A DNA stretch of 64,000 nucleotides from the IMG/VR virus record IMGVR_UViG_3300012189_000001, positions 1 to 64,000 of that record; one strand, written 5' to 3'. Positions 43,679-52,662 of the stretch are shown piece by piece. The position numbers and the translations under genes are program-made. The notes beneath the pieces were generated by a model. It was not told where the DNA came from. It searched no databases and worked only from the letters and a program-made list of their open reading frames with translations. The stretch comes from a virus. The stretch's first letter is position 1, and the number at the start of each line of letters is the position of its first letter.

Positions 43679-44057
43679 TGCGCACCTTCCAAGCAGGGAA
43701 GTCCTCAATTAAATCTAGTAAGTTGTGAAAAACTGGCATACCTAAGGAACGCGCCAGTTCCATTTCTTTTTCCACACCCTTACTATAACCCGGCAGCACA
43801 AGTAAGGCATCACAAGCACGCAAAAAATGGCAATCAAGCTCGTACCAATACTCTGGTAAAACTTCCGGCATGATAACCTCATTGTGAGCACTATGCACAT
43901 GCGGAGCGAAAAATCCGTACCCAAGTCTCGCCAACGCAGCACTCACTTCGTGCACACGGGTGATATTGGCCTGAATTTTGAAGTAACTCGCCGCGTCGTG
44001 GGTGTACTCACCCACATACGGGCCAGAGATGAACACATAGTGACGTCGTTGTGCCAT
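43668..44057 (-). CDS. DUF4406 / deoxyribosyltransferase-like protein
   Basis: A 129-residue protein: Y-V-F-I-S-G-P-Y-V at the start, a helix, P-H near residue 52, then the L-x-x-C-D-A-L-L-V-L-P-G-Y-S-K-G-V-E-K-E pattern of nucleoside 2-deoxyribosyltransferase-like folds. It may act on nucleosides during phage DNA synthesis. Start overlaps the stop of the phosphoesterase gene. Confidence 0.75.
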   Translation of the reverse strand: MAQRRHYVFISGPYVGEYTHDAASYFKIQANITRVHEVSAALARLGYGFFAPHVHSAHNEVIMPEVLPEYWYELDCHFLRACDALLVLPGYSKGVEKEMELARSLGMPVFHNLLDLIEDFPAWKVRNDT

Positions 44058-45427
44058 TAGAGTAATCCTATCTTATGAGCCATATCTGCCAGTGTGACGC
44101 TGGCGAGCTGAAACTGATACCGACTCTCTGTCTCGGGTGTTGCATCTCGGGCATTAATCGGATATCGAAAGGATACCCCACGCTTTGGATGTACACCAAA
44201 GAACAATTGCTCAGGTTCACTCCCTTGTTGAAGCACATCTAAACTGTACTCGTCTGGACCTTTAAGGCTTCCTGTCATGAGCAGCTCGCCGCCGCTTTTG
44301 GGGAACATACCAACCTGGTGAAAATGTCCAATACCAAGGTACTTAAAATACTCCCCTCTCTGTGCGTGCATCGTGGTAAAGTTTGCATTCATTCGATACA
44401 TCCCGTAAAACGGTATTTGATTCCACGCCTTCAGATTATCTCCATGGAGAAACACAAATGGCACCTCATTGATCACCTGGCGTACCCAGTAGGCGGGAGG
44501 AATCGTCATCGTAAAGTTTGCAATGTTTGCACACAACAAACCCACTGTCTCATAGGTCATACGGTCGAAGCTGTCCTCCGTCTTCAGTTTGTGCATAGGC
44601 TTCTTACGATTGCGCCCATGATTGCCAGGTAAACCCACCATTTCAACACATTCAAAGTTCGCGGCCAGGTCTCGAATACCCAAAGCAAGCAAATAAGCAG
44701 CAGACAGAGTTTGAGTAATAACAGGTCGTTCATTGGTTATTGACAACTCCTCATGTATATCACCAGAAACATTATCACCCAGATTAATAACCCAGAGCTT
44801 CCTAATTCGTTCGCCGCGATGATGATCACGCACCAGGTCAATAACGCTATCAACAACACTTTGAAAACGCGCTTGAGCAACGGCCATATTATACTCACCA
44901 AAGCCGTTCGTTTCTGCTGCACTCACAACCTCCCCCATGTGCAAACAACACAACATAAGGACTGCTTCTTGTTCGTGTTTATTCTCGACAATTTTGAACG
45001 TATGAGGCTCTGGCGGAGGAGGAAATGCGCTGGCTACTTCACGCACTGTCTCACGCACAAGCTCAGTGACCGTCGATTGTTTTTGCACTTCCTTCCACTT
45101 GCGCTCTGTAGCGTTCAGCGTTGCTCGTAAATTCGCCACCACCTGTTCTTGCGTATCGCTCGATTTTCGAGATTCCAGTTCGTCAATGCGCTTTTGCAAA
45201 CATTGCAAAGTGTCATCAGCCACATTTACCGTTTTAGCACCTAGCAGTCTGATATCTGGATTTTTAATCCAACGCTTGTAGCGCTTTCGTACTGCGTCAC
45301 CCGTAAAATGCGTATTAAAATCCTTATTGAGACAGCGGGCTATGTGCGAATACGTCAGAAATGGCGAAGGCATTGACTCAAAGTAGATTTTTAACGCTCG
45401 AATAAGAACTTCTGTGTCATCAGTCAC
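44057..45427 (-). CDS. metallophosphoesterase with DNA-binding start
   Basis: A 456-residue protein with GTG start at 45427, AGGAG 5 nt upstream and a GTGA overlap with the previous stop. Residues 1-60 look like a winged helix, 70-135 like a coiled coil, and 155-430 carry the calcineurin-like core: GDNV 217-220, GNHGR 268-272, HGDN 328-331, GHFH 367-370. The first metal motif, usually D-x-H, reads C-L-H (161-163), so one metal ligand may be lost. Probably a nuclease of the Mre11/SbcD sort acting on replication or recombination ends. Confidence 0.75.
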   Translation of the reverse strand: MTDDTEVLIRALKIYFESMPSPFLTYSHIARCLNKDFNTHFTGDAVRKRYKRWIKNPDIRLLGAKTVNVADDTLQCLQKRIDELESRKSSDTQEQVVANLRATLNATERKWKEVQKQSTVTELVRETVREVASAFPPPPEPHTFKIVENKHEQEAVLMLCCLHMGEVVSAAETNGFGEYNMAVAQARFQSVVDSVIDLVRDHHRGERIRKLWVINLGDNVSGDIHEELSITNERPVITQTLSAAYLLALGIRDLAANFECVEMVGLPGNHGRNRKKPMHKLKTEDSFDRMTYETVGLLCANIANFTMTIPPAYWVRQVINEVPFVFLHGDNLKAWNQIPFYGMYRMNANFTTMHAQRGEYFKYLGIGHFHQVGMFPKSGGELLMTGSLKGPDEYSLDVLQQGSEPEQLFFGVHPKRGVSFRYPINARDATPETESRYQFQLASVTLADMAHKIGLL

Positions 45428-45744
45428 GCAATCTCCTGATTCATGTAGTGTCGAATTGCTGTATGGTAATTTTCTAGTGTCACATATTTCCTCAACACCG
45501 TCTGAATGTCTGACATATGCCACACAGCTTTCAACTTATTTGATTTCGGCATAACCCCCCATGCCTCATAAAAGAGTTTGCCTAATAGAAGCAATGAATC
45601 ATCTGTAAAGATAATTCTCCCTCCTTTAGACCCGTTAGAAGGCACAAGGCTGTGGTACGCAACTATCAGTGCAGCCATTGCGGCACTATTGATCGGTTTT
45701 CTTGGGGCCCTTATGTGATACTTTTTTTGTGCTTTTGTGGTCAT
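45424..45744 (-). CDS. hypothetical protein, coupled
   Basis: A 106-residue basic protein joined by overlaps to both neighbours (ATGA at its start, GTGA at its end). It has a helical section with G-K-L-F-Y-E-A-W-G-V and a DNA-binding-like charge. No family recognised. It may be a partner of the phosphoesterase. Confidence 0.6.
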   Translation of the reverse strand: MTTKAQKKYHIRAPRKPINSAAMAALIVAYHSLVPSNGSKGGRIIFTDDSLLLLGKLFYEAWGVMPKSNKLKAVWHMSDIQTVLRKYVTLENYHTAIRHYMNQEIA

Positions 45745-45938
45745 TCTGCTATCACCATTTGATAAAATGAGCCGTTAAGGTCAAAAACCCATTTTACATA
45801 AAAACCCAAATAACCACCCACAAGACCGTCACCAGTTTCCGCCTCAATTCGCATAAATATCCGTCCAACTTTTATCTCGGCTGTAAAAGGGATTTTTAGC
45901 GTGGTTAACAAACCATGAACCATCTCTAAATCAGTCAT
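45741..45938 (-). CDS. small hypothetical protein after RNR
   Basis: A 65-residue protein starting MTDLEMVHGLL. Its ATG overlaps the reductase stop (TAATG) and its stop overlaps the next gene. Beta-rich with V-G-R-I-F-M-R-I and Y-L-G-F-Y-V-K-W-V-F-D. Function unknown. Confidence 0.6.
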   Translation of the reverse strand: MTDLEMVHGLLTTLKIPFTAEIKVGRIFMRIEAETGDGLVGGYLGFYVKWVFDLNGSFYQMVIAE

Positions 45939-48577
45939 TATGAGCACCCCGTTGTTGTGCCACAACTACCACAGACCCAGCAGGAACCGTTGCGCTGCGT
46001 CAGTCCAAAGCATTGCGGACATGCAGGCCCCACAACTTTACCGTCTATATACACTTGACCCCCTCCAACTGCGTACTCCTGGTGCTGTAACTCCGCAAGT
46101 TTGGTTTCAAATAATGCAGTAACAAACTTCTGCTCTAACCACTGAGCAATGTAATCCGTCAAAGAGCTAGCAGTGTGGATCTCTTTGTTTGTGGTAAATC
46201 CGTGCGGTTCATACCGTGTGTGGCGCAATTTCGCTATCAACACCTCCAGAGGCACACCGTATTGAAGTGCCATAGACACCATTGAAGCAAAAGCATCCAT
46301 AAGCCCGCTGAGTGTGGACCCTTCTTTCGCCATAGTGACAAACACTTCCCCAGGACTTCCGTTGGGGTAAAACCCAACGGTCAGGTACCCTTCGGTTCCC
46401 CCCACTGAGAACTTATGTGTGAGAGAGTTGCGCTCATCGGGCAATGACTTCCTCTGTGGTATTGCAAGTGGGCGATGGGCATTTAAGGCATCTAGCCCCT
46501 TCTTTATTGCCCGTGAGGGATTTGCTTCTGCAACTGCCGTATTTGAAAGTATTGGCGTTAACTTACGTAACTCCGTATCGTCTACTGGGACCTCGACATC
46601 GTGTTCAACATATGCCAGGGTGCCAGAGAACATCGCGTGACCAATGGCGTCATGTTCAACATATGAGTCTGTTCGCGTTTCGTGAACATCTTTCAATTTC
46701 TTAACGGTCACCGGCTGTTCTCCCTTGCAACCATCTCGATAGACAGCAATTGACTTCAAACCGAGTTCCCAGGCCATGACATAGGCGTCCTTGATATCGT
46801 CAACGGTCGAGTCTGCGGGCATATTAATGGTCTTCGACACGGCTCCTGACAAAAAAGGCTGTACCGCAGCTACCATCTTTACATGCGCCTGCCATGGCAG
46901 GGCATTCTCACCCAATGCACATTGGGAATTATCGGTAACTGCCTCGTTTGTAACGTGGATATTTCCGCCACCAACCAGTTGTTTCGTTGTCGAAACACCA
47001 AGATACGGTTCAATGCCCGTCGTTTCACAATCCATCATAAAACTGATTGTCCCACATGGTGCGAGCAGCGTTACCTGTGCATTGCGATATCCGCCGCCCT
47101 TTCCAACATTCATTGCTGCCCGCAAAGACTCCGCAGCCGAAATAGCGAGTGCGTGCGTAAGAGCGTCAGACCAAAAAAAGATTGGTTTTGCGTCATAATG
47201 CGCTTTCAAAACACCCCACATAGGGTCGCTATTTACTTCGTAACCACCAAAATGCCCCTTTATGACCGCAATACGCCCACTTTGTATGTACGCCTCTCCC
47301 GTCATGAGTGCCGTAATGGCTGCTGCCACGTTACGCCCAGCATCAGAATCGTAGGCAATCCCTTTCTCCATGAGCAAGCCGCCAAGATTGCCGTATCCCA
47401 ACCCCAGGGGCCGGAAACTTTTTGCTATGTGTGCAATCTTTTCAGTGGGATAACTTGAACGATCAACAAGAATATCCTGTGCTGTAATGAGTATATCAAC
47501 AACATGCTTGAATACCGCGACATCAAAATCTCCATCTTTGCGGCGGAACTTCATCAAATTGATTGACGCCAGATTGCATGCCGCGTTATCCAAAAATACG
47601 AACTCTGAACATGGATTGCTCGTAGTAATTGGGCCACTATTGGGGCACGTATGCCAGCGATTAATCGTATCAATGAATTGCAAACCGGGATCACCGCACA
47701 GCCAGGCCGCATTAGCAATGTCATTCAATAACCACTCACTATCGGGAGCTTGCATAAATACGTCTGTTACGGCTACGGAATTGTTGGAATTTTGGAATGC
47801 AACTGATGTCAGGGCCTCGCCCTCAATTCCACCACTGTATCCAGCAGCTCTGAGTACTGCCGCTTTTTCTTCTTCGTTTACTTTGCAACGAATGAAATCA
47901 CGAATCTCAGGATGGTCTATATTCAGAATGCGCATACAGGCCGCTCTGCGCGTCGTACCACCGCTTTTAATAGCCCCGGCATTGGCATCAGCGACCTTCA
48001 TGAATGACAGCACACCGCTGGCCGTACCGCCGCCAGAAAGGGGAGAACCCTTCGCTCTAATATTTGAGAGATTAATTCCAGCACCTGAGCCCCCTTTAAA
48101 AATCATCCCCTCTTCCTTGTACCAGTCGAGAATAGATTCCATCGTATCATCAACAGCCAACAGAAAGCATGCGGATGTTTGGGGAATCGCCTGCACGCCA
48201 ACATTGAACCACACCGGGGAATTGAATGATGCATATTGATGCAGCAGAATGTGAATAAGCTCATCATAAAATATGAGGCCGTTTTCAGCATCAAAATACC
48301 CGTCTTGAACTCCCCACTGGTAAATAGTGTGTGCAACGCGATTAATTATCTGCGCAACAGAAGATTCTCGTACCCCGTCAACAATACGAAAATACTTCGA
48401 CGCAACAATTGTTGACGCTCGTTGTGACCATGACCGTGGAAAAATCGTGTCTTTTGCCTCAAAAACAGTTTTGCCTTCAGTATCAGTAATACAAATATTT
48501 CGATTTCCCCATCGAACACTTGTAAACGGACTAAACCCTGCAGACGTGAAATACCTATCCCATTGCAGCAACGCCAT
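45938..48577 (-). CDS. nrdJ: ribonucleotide reductase, class II (B12-dependent)
   Basis: An 879-residue enzyme that makes deoxynucleotides from ribonucleotides. The radical-site loop NPCSEF at 321-326 (N321, C323, E325), the redox cysteine C137 and ACNLAS at 333-338 are present. The C-terminus has C-P-Q-C and C-W-V-C-G-S-C pairs, typical for the adenosylcobalamin type; no small subunit gene was found, which agrees with class II. It depends on host cobalamin. AAAGGA sets the ATG. A hairpin leader separates it from the gene before. Confidence 0.9.
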   Translation of the reverse strand: MALLQWDRYFTSAGFSPFTSVRWGNRNICITDTEGKTVFEAKDTIFPRSWSQRASTIVASKYFRIVDGVRESSVAQIINRVAHTIYQWGVQDGYFDAENGLIFYDELIHILLHQYASFNSPVWFNVGVQAIPQTSACFLLAVDDTMESILDWYKEEGMIFKGGSGAGINLSNIRAKGSPLSGGGTASGVLSFMKVADANAGAIKSGGTTRRAACMRILNIDHPEIRDFIRCKVNEEEKAAVLRAAGYSGGIEGEALTSVAFQNSNNSVAVTDVFMQAPDSEWLLNDIANAAWLCGDPGLQFIDTINRWHTCPNSGPITTSNPCSEFVFLDNAACNLASINLMKFRRKDGDFDVAVFKHVVDILITAQDILVDRSSYPTEKIAHIAKSFRPLGLGYGNLGGLLMEKGIAYDSDAGRNVAAAITALMTGEAYIQSGRIAVIKGHFGGYEVNSDPMWGVLKAHYDAKPIFFWSDALTHALAISAAESLRAAMNVGKGGGYRNAQVTLLAPCGTISFMMDCETTGIEPYLGVSTTKQLVGGGNIHVTNEAVTDNSQCALGENALPWQAHVKMVAAVQPFLSGAVSKTINMPADSTVDDIKDAYVMAWELGLKSIAVYRDGCKGEQPVTVKKLKDVHETRTDSYVEHDAIGHAMFSGTLAYVEHDVEVPVDDTELRKLTPILSNTAVAEANPSRAIKKGLDALNAHRPLAIPQRKSLPDERNSLTHKFSVGGTEGYLTVGFYPNGSPGEVFVTMAKEGSTLSGLMDAFASMVSMALQYGVPLEVLIAKLRHTRYEPHGFTTNKEIHTASSLTDYIAQWLEQKFVTALFETKLAELQHQEYAVGGGQVYIDGKVVGPACPQCFGLTQRNGSCWVCGSCGTTTGCS

Positions 48578-48606
48578 ACGCCATCCTTTGTGTGTGGAAA
48601 CGCGAG

Positions 48607-48644
48607 AGGAGAGAGCAAAAGTATAGCATTTTTGCCCCTCTCCT
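48607..48644 (-). promoter_or_regulatory. hairpin in reductase leader
   Basis: AGGAGAG (48607-48613) pairs with CTCTCCT (48638-48644), and CAAAA (48616-48620) with TTTTG (48630-48634) inside. On the - strand a TATACT lies in the loop region, but no -35 fits. It sits between a small gene and the reductase start, so it may act as attenuator, processing site or stability element. It does not resemble a cobalamin riboswitch. Confidence 0.4.
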
Positions 48645-48665
48645 GCTCATAACACTTTTTAATAG

Positions 48666-48884
48666 CTAGTGCTTCTCTCGCGGCATTTCATGCGTCAAAA
48701 GAATAGGTGTTTGCGGCTGCATTATTTGCTTAAATGCCTCAATAATCGCCGCCCCTTGTGCCTGAACAAGCAATTGCGCGACACTTGGCCAACCTCCATC
48801 AATGTCAGTATGCTTAATCTGTAAAGTCGTCTGACCAGTTATGAGACTGGTTTCAAGGCTAATGGTAATGACAGGATTAGGCAT
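48666..48884 (-). CDS. 72-residue hypothetical protein
   Basis: It starts MPNPVITISLETSL with GGAAGAACTC upstream and overlaps the previous gene by 8 nt. It has a beta start and then one long helix with alanine and glutamine (LLVQAQGAAIIEAFKQ). Function unknown. Confidence 0.6.
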   Translation of the reverse strand: MPNPVITISLETSLITGQTTLQIKHTDIDGGWPSVAQLLVQAQGAAIIEAFKQIMQPQTPILLTHEMPREKH

Positions 48885-49170
48885 TGAGTTCTTCCTCTTT
48901 CCACAATTCGAGTTGATGTTCCGACGCCACAAAAATAGGCCCGTTGGATTCACATTTTCCTGTGTCTGTGACATCCCATCTCTGCACATGAAAATATTTT
49001 GTGTAGCCCAGGGTAACCCATGAAAACGACAAATTCGCCTTAAGTACACGATATGGCTGCGTTGCCCACTGTTGTGGTGTCTGCGTTTCCCCATAAGATG
49101 GGAGATAACGCACTTTTGTCCCAGGGAAAAACTGAAAGGTCTTTTCTGTTTCCGCGTCACTTATCTGCAT
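48877..49170 (-). CDS. 97-residue hypothetical protein
   Basis: A tryptophan/tyrosine-rich, beta-type small domain: F-F-P-G-T-K-V-R-Y-L-P, then YRVLKANLSFSWVTLGYTKYF, ending in a glutamate-rich helix. Its start overlaps the previous stop. No family recognised. Confidence 0.6.
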   Translation of the reverse strand: MQISDAETEKTFQFFPGTKVRYLPSYGETQTPQQWATQPYRVLKANLSFSWVTLGYTKYFHVQRWDVTDTGKCESNGPIFVASEHQLELWKEEELNA

Positions 49171-49507
49171 ATCTCAACTTCCTTTCTATCCAAATACCAG
49201 GATAAAAGTCACGCGCTATTTGACGAATCCGCTCTCGGGACAGTCCGTATCCACGACCAATGAATGCATAGGAATACCCATTGCGCAAAAACTCTTCAAG
49301 ATCGTACAGCGCAGTCTCGCCGTACTTCGCCGCAAAATGACGCTCAAATTTTTTTGCCCGTGGGATACCCAGAGCTTTGTGCCATGCTCCAACTGTAACC
49401 TCAGAAACGCCAAGTGTAGTCGCAATTTCTTTCCCAGTGAGTTGTTTCTCAGTGGTGAGGTGTCGTAAGCTCTGTTCGATAAGAGCTTTATCAGTACGTA
49501 AACGCAT
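49157..49507 (-). CDS. HTH DNA-binding protein
   Basis: A 116-residue product starting MRLRTDKALIEQ. It carries two helix-turn-helix-like regions: LTGKEIATTLGVSEVTVGAWHKALGI at about 24-49 and YAFIGRGYGLSRERIRQI at about 84-101, the second like the sigma-type recognition helix. Probably a regulator of phage genes. GAGGCGG precedes the ATG, directly after the stop of the gene before. Confidence 0.65.
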   Translation of the reverse strand: MRLRTDKALIEQSLRHLTTEKQLTGKEIATTLGVSEVTVGAWHKALGIPRAKKFERHFAAKYGETALYDLEEFLRNGYSYAFIGRGYGLSRERIRQIARDFYPGIWIERKLRYADK

Positions 49508-49508
49508 C

Positions 49509-49865
49509 TTAGACCGCCTCTTCGATGATAGATATCCGCGATACCTTGCCAACTGTATGAAAACTCTTATGCAGAATCGCAGCAATTTTTCGCAAAGACA
49601 AACCTGTTTGTCTCAAATCGCGCACTTGTTCGATCAACGCTCTTGAAAAGTGTGTCATGCCAATTTCCCCATTTGCATATTGCACACGTAAATGGCCATT
49701 TCCATACATAATTTCATGAACCACCAGGGGTTCTTCGGGAATGCGATTTGCCCACTCATGGCATGCAGGACACACCCTCAGCGTGGGACTGCATGTGCAG
49801 GGTTCACGTTCAACAGTCTTTTCACCACTGTTTCGAACTCTTCTCTCGCTGGTAATATTTTCCAT
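49509..49865 (-). CDS. zinc-ribbon/HTH protein
   Basis: From the ATG at 49865 the product has 118 residues and overlaps the polymerase end by 88 nt; a shorter form from the GTG at 49775 starts right after the polymerase stop. The long form has C-T-C, V-C-P-A-C (zinc-like); both have a C-terminal HTH (LIEQVRDLRQTGLSLRKIA). Start uncertain. Likely DNA-binding. Confidence 0.5.
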   Translation of the reverse strand: MENITSERRVRNSGEKTVEREPCTCSPTLRVCPACHEWANRIPEEPLVVHEIMYGNGHLRVQYANGEIGMTHFSRALIEQVRDLRQTGLSLRKIAAILHKSFHTVGKVSRISIIEEAV

Positions 49866-52288
49866 TCGTATTCTCCAACCCAAGTCAGGCCGCATTTAAA
49901 TTCCACTGGTATGCTCAACTCTGCTCCATTGTACACCCTTGAACGCTCAAGTGAGCCTTGTAAGAACACGGCCACATCGTATGCCTCATCAGGGTCAACA
50001 CTCATAACGAGCTCGTCATGGATGTGCAGAAGAATACGACTCTTCATCTCATGCTCCTTAAGCCAGTACCACAAAGCTATAAAACCGTACTGATTCATAA
50101 GGTCTCCGCACTCCGATTGAAGGAGCCATGAGTACGCACGACGAAATAATTCGTCATTAATCTCCTCGTAGTACACATCCCAGATGCGACCCCACGAATT
50201 AATGAGGAGTTTATTCTGCCGTACTTCTTGACGAATTCGTTGGTGCCACTTCCTGATACCTGGAAATGCCTTGTGGTATTCCTCAATAAGCTCATCACAC
50301 TCTTCCGCAGAATAAACGTATCCCTCCTTCATAAGGGTTTCGGCCATCCTCACCCCTTGCATAGCCCTCTGAGCGCCGTGGCCAATACTTTTGCATACTT
50401 GCCGTTCACCAGGTTCGACAGCTTCAATGACCTTCTTAAACACAAGAGCAGCAACAAACTTATGCTGGTCAAATTCTGTCGAGCGTAAACGAGCCAGTCG
50501 AATAAGCTCAGAGTCGCCAGTATACGCAAAGCAAAAACGAGACTCCACCTGACTTAAATCTGCGTCAAGTATAATATGACCTTCTTCAGGCAATACCATA
50601 CGACGCACACGCTTATCTCTCGGCCAGTTTTGCGAATTTGCTCCAGTACCGTCTGGCGCGGCACTCGATGAAAGACGTGCTGCTTCAGTGTTCACTTTTA
50701 AGGTGAATCGAAATCGCCCATCTGCGCTAAAATGCTTATCATAGCAAAATGTTGCCGCTTTCTGTGCTTTGCTATGAGTAATCGCAAGGTCAACGACTTC
50801 GACAACATCGGGCCGCGTCTTAGCATATTCGGCCTTAATTTGTAAGAGCGTCGTAATATCGCTTGTTTCCGTAACCTCCCCTGATGCTCTCTTCTTAAAC
50901 TTGGCCGCAACACCCATCTTCTCATACAACATCTTTTTGAGAAGAGCTCCCGAGACCGTAAAACCACTTGTGTACAAAGGAGCCCCATTTATCTCACCGA
51001 GTTTATCGCGTGCTTCCTCTGCTTCATGCAACAAATACCCCATGAGCGCTTTTCTATATTCCTGGTCAATTCGTACTCCACAACTCGACAGATCCAGGAT
51101 AGGATCGTACAGACGCTTATAATGAGCATGATAAAACTTGTCGAGGTGGTGCGACTCAAGTTGGCTCCATAAAATGTCATGTAGTTCTCGGGTAACACAA
51201 CTATCAAGCCCGCAGTACTCGTAGTAGGCTTGCTGCGTTTCCGGCGTTTTAAGAATGGCATTTTCATCGTGCCCCTTCGCCTCACTCTTATAGAAAGGCT
51301 CCCACGTATACCTTGACGTGATAAATTCGAGACTGTGCCTACTCGCCGGATCAAGACAATGGTGCATCGCAAGCGTATCTCGTATCTCACCCCCTACCTT
51401 GATGCCCTCCTTCTCAAACCACCACCTGTCAAAGGATATGAAATTGTGCCCCACTTTGATGCACGGTGATGCACACAAAGAGTGGATGATGTTGCCCACG
51501 ACAATATCAAACGGCAACACAAGACTTTCATGCGGAGTGTACGCAAAACTCACACAGACAATCTGACGTTTGCCTTTCACCTTTGGTGTTTCAATATCAA
51601 TAGCCATAATTGTCTGGGGATCTTGCGCTGCCTCGCAATAGCGATAAATCGCGTCATTATACGCGCGTATATCCCCATAAGGCGTTATGTGCTCTCTTTC
51701 AATCCTGTGAGCACACCCGCAATACCTATGGTGTGTCGTGTGCTCTGTCGCCATGAGCTTCGCACGCTCCCAATCAATCCGTGCGTGCTTCTCGTACTCC
51801 TTTCTAGCATAGATGACGCTAGGATCAATCATAGCCAGGACTTTTATGCCTCGCCATTCGTAGACTGATCCACGCCGTCTGAGGCTGTCTCGGAAACCTG
51901 TAAATGCCTCAAGCGGGTCATCCCCAATCGTAATGATAAAAGAGGGCGCTCCCACATGGTTATAAAGTCTTTCTCGCTCAAAAATTCTCTTGTCCAAATC
52001 AGTGTGTTCAACACGTATGTCGACATGGACTCTCGGGTATACGTACTCGACTCTACATTTTCGAAGGTCGATTCCGCCGTATCGGGCATGTTGTACCACC
52101 TTTGTGCCCCGGCGTCCAAGCCAGGGCTGTTGTTGTTCGTACTCATCATAGTTCGGAGCATCGCACACAATGACTATCTGGGCATCCGCAGGACCAAAAC
52201 CGTACAGTGGCTCAGCGTGATCAACCCTGTCTGGAATAGCAACCACTGTTCCACTCGCCTTTGTAAGTAATGCCTCTAAACGAGTCAT
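49778..52288 (-). CDS. DNA polymerase, family A, with UDG-like domain
   Basis: An 836-residue replicative polymerase. Residues 27-165 resemble family 4-type uracil-DNA glycosylases (FGPADAQIVIVCDAPN, PWLGRRG), with the usual catalytic H-P-S reading D-P-S at 155-157, so this part may be inactive. Residues 229-370 form a 3'-5' exonuclease: DIET 231-234, GHNFISFD 280-287, YYEYCGLD 355-362. The polymerase has motif A D575, motif B R629-K633-H637 and motif C HDE 757-759. The residue at the usual F/Y/L position of motif B is His. AGGTAG precedes the ATG. Confidence 0.9.
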   Translation of the reverse strand: MTRLEALLTKASGTVVAIPDRVDHAEPLYGFGPADAQIVIVCDAPNYDEYEQQQPWLGRRGTKVVQHARYGGIDLRKCRVEYVYPRVHVDIRVEHTDLDKRIFERERLYNHVGAPSFIITIGDDPLEAFTGFRDSLRRRGSVYEWRGIKVLAMIDPSVIYARKEYEKHARIDWERAKLMATEHTTHHRYCGCAHRIEREHITPYGDIRAYNDAIYRYCEAAQDPQTIMAIDIETPKVKGKRQIVCVSFAYTPHESLVLPFDIVVGNIIHSLCASPCIKVGHNFISFDRWWFEKEGIKVGGEIRDTLAMHHCLDPASRHSLEFITSRYTWEPFYKSEAKGHDENAILKTPETQQAYYEYCGLDSCVTRELHDILWSQLESHHLDKFYHAHYKRLYDPILDLSSCGVRIDQEYRKALMGYLLHEAEEARDKLGEINGAPLYTSGFTVSGALLKKMLYEKMGVAAKFKKRASGEVTETSDITTLLQIKAEYAKTRPDVVEVVDLAITHSKAQKAATFCYDKHFSADGRFRFTLKVNTEAARLSSSAAPDGTGANSQNWPRDKRVRRMVLPEEGHIILDADLSQVESRFCFAYTGDSELIRLARLRSTEFDQHKFVAALVFKKVIEAVEPGERQVCKSIGHGAQRAMQGVRMAETLMKEGYVYSAEECDELIEEYHKAFPGIRKWHQRIRQEVRQNKLLINSWGRIWDVYYEEINDELFRRAYSWLLQSECGDLMNQYGFIALWYWLKEHEMKSRILLHIHDELVMSVDPDEAYDVAVFLQGSLERSRVYNGAELSIPVEFKCGLTWVGEYEWKILPAREEFETVVKRLLNVNPAHAVPR

Positions 52289-52291
52289 GGA

Positions 52292-52378
52292 CTACCTTTC
52301 TATCCACGAACCGACAGCTACACCCACCCAGAAAATCAAAATCCCCGCCGCAACCATAGACGTCCAAAACATCCACAT
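52292..52378 (-). CDS. 28-residue membrane peptide
   Basis: ATG at 52378 has GAGGAGAG upstream. The peptide starts MWMFWTSMVAAGIL and ends S-W-I-E-R, with one hydrophobic span. It lies exactly between two genes, and its end contains the AAGG site of the polymerase. Function unknown. Confidence 0.5.
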   Translation of the reverse strand: MWMFWTSMVAAGILIFWVGVAVGSWIER

Positions 52379-52389
52379 ACTCTCCTCAT

Positions 52390-52662
52390 TTAATATTTCC
52401 ACTCTTCCTCATCCGTGTCCTCATTGAGATCGACATACCATTCTGTTTCTACATCAATAATGCGACCCTCGACTTCCTCAGGTGTCTCTCGGACTTGAAA
52501 GTGAACACCGTTCGACAAGGCCACCGTAGATCCATCAACAAAAGAAAGCCTTTCATCCTCATCATGTATCGTAAGATGAGAAGCACGAATAGCGATAATG
52601 GTGTCGAAAGCTACACGTATAACTTGACCGTTACTTTCAGTAAACTGCACAAAACGAGACAT
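52390..52662 (-). CDS. 90-residue acidic hypothetical protein
   Basis: A beta-type protein (QVIRVAFDTIIAIRAS, LSFVDGSTVALSNGVHFQV) with a strongly acidic end (E-D-T-D-E-E-E-W). A Sm-like or small OB-like fold is conceivable but not shown. It directly follows the ParB-like gene. Confidence 0.6.
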   Translation of the reverse strand: MSRFVQFTESNGQVIRVAFDTIIAIRASHLTIHDEDERLSFVDGSTVALSNGVHFQVRETPEEVEGRIIDVETEWYVDLNEDTDEEEWKY

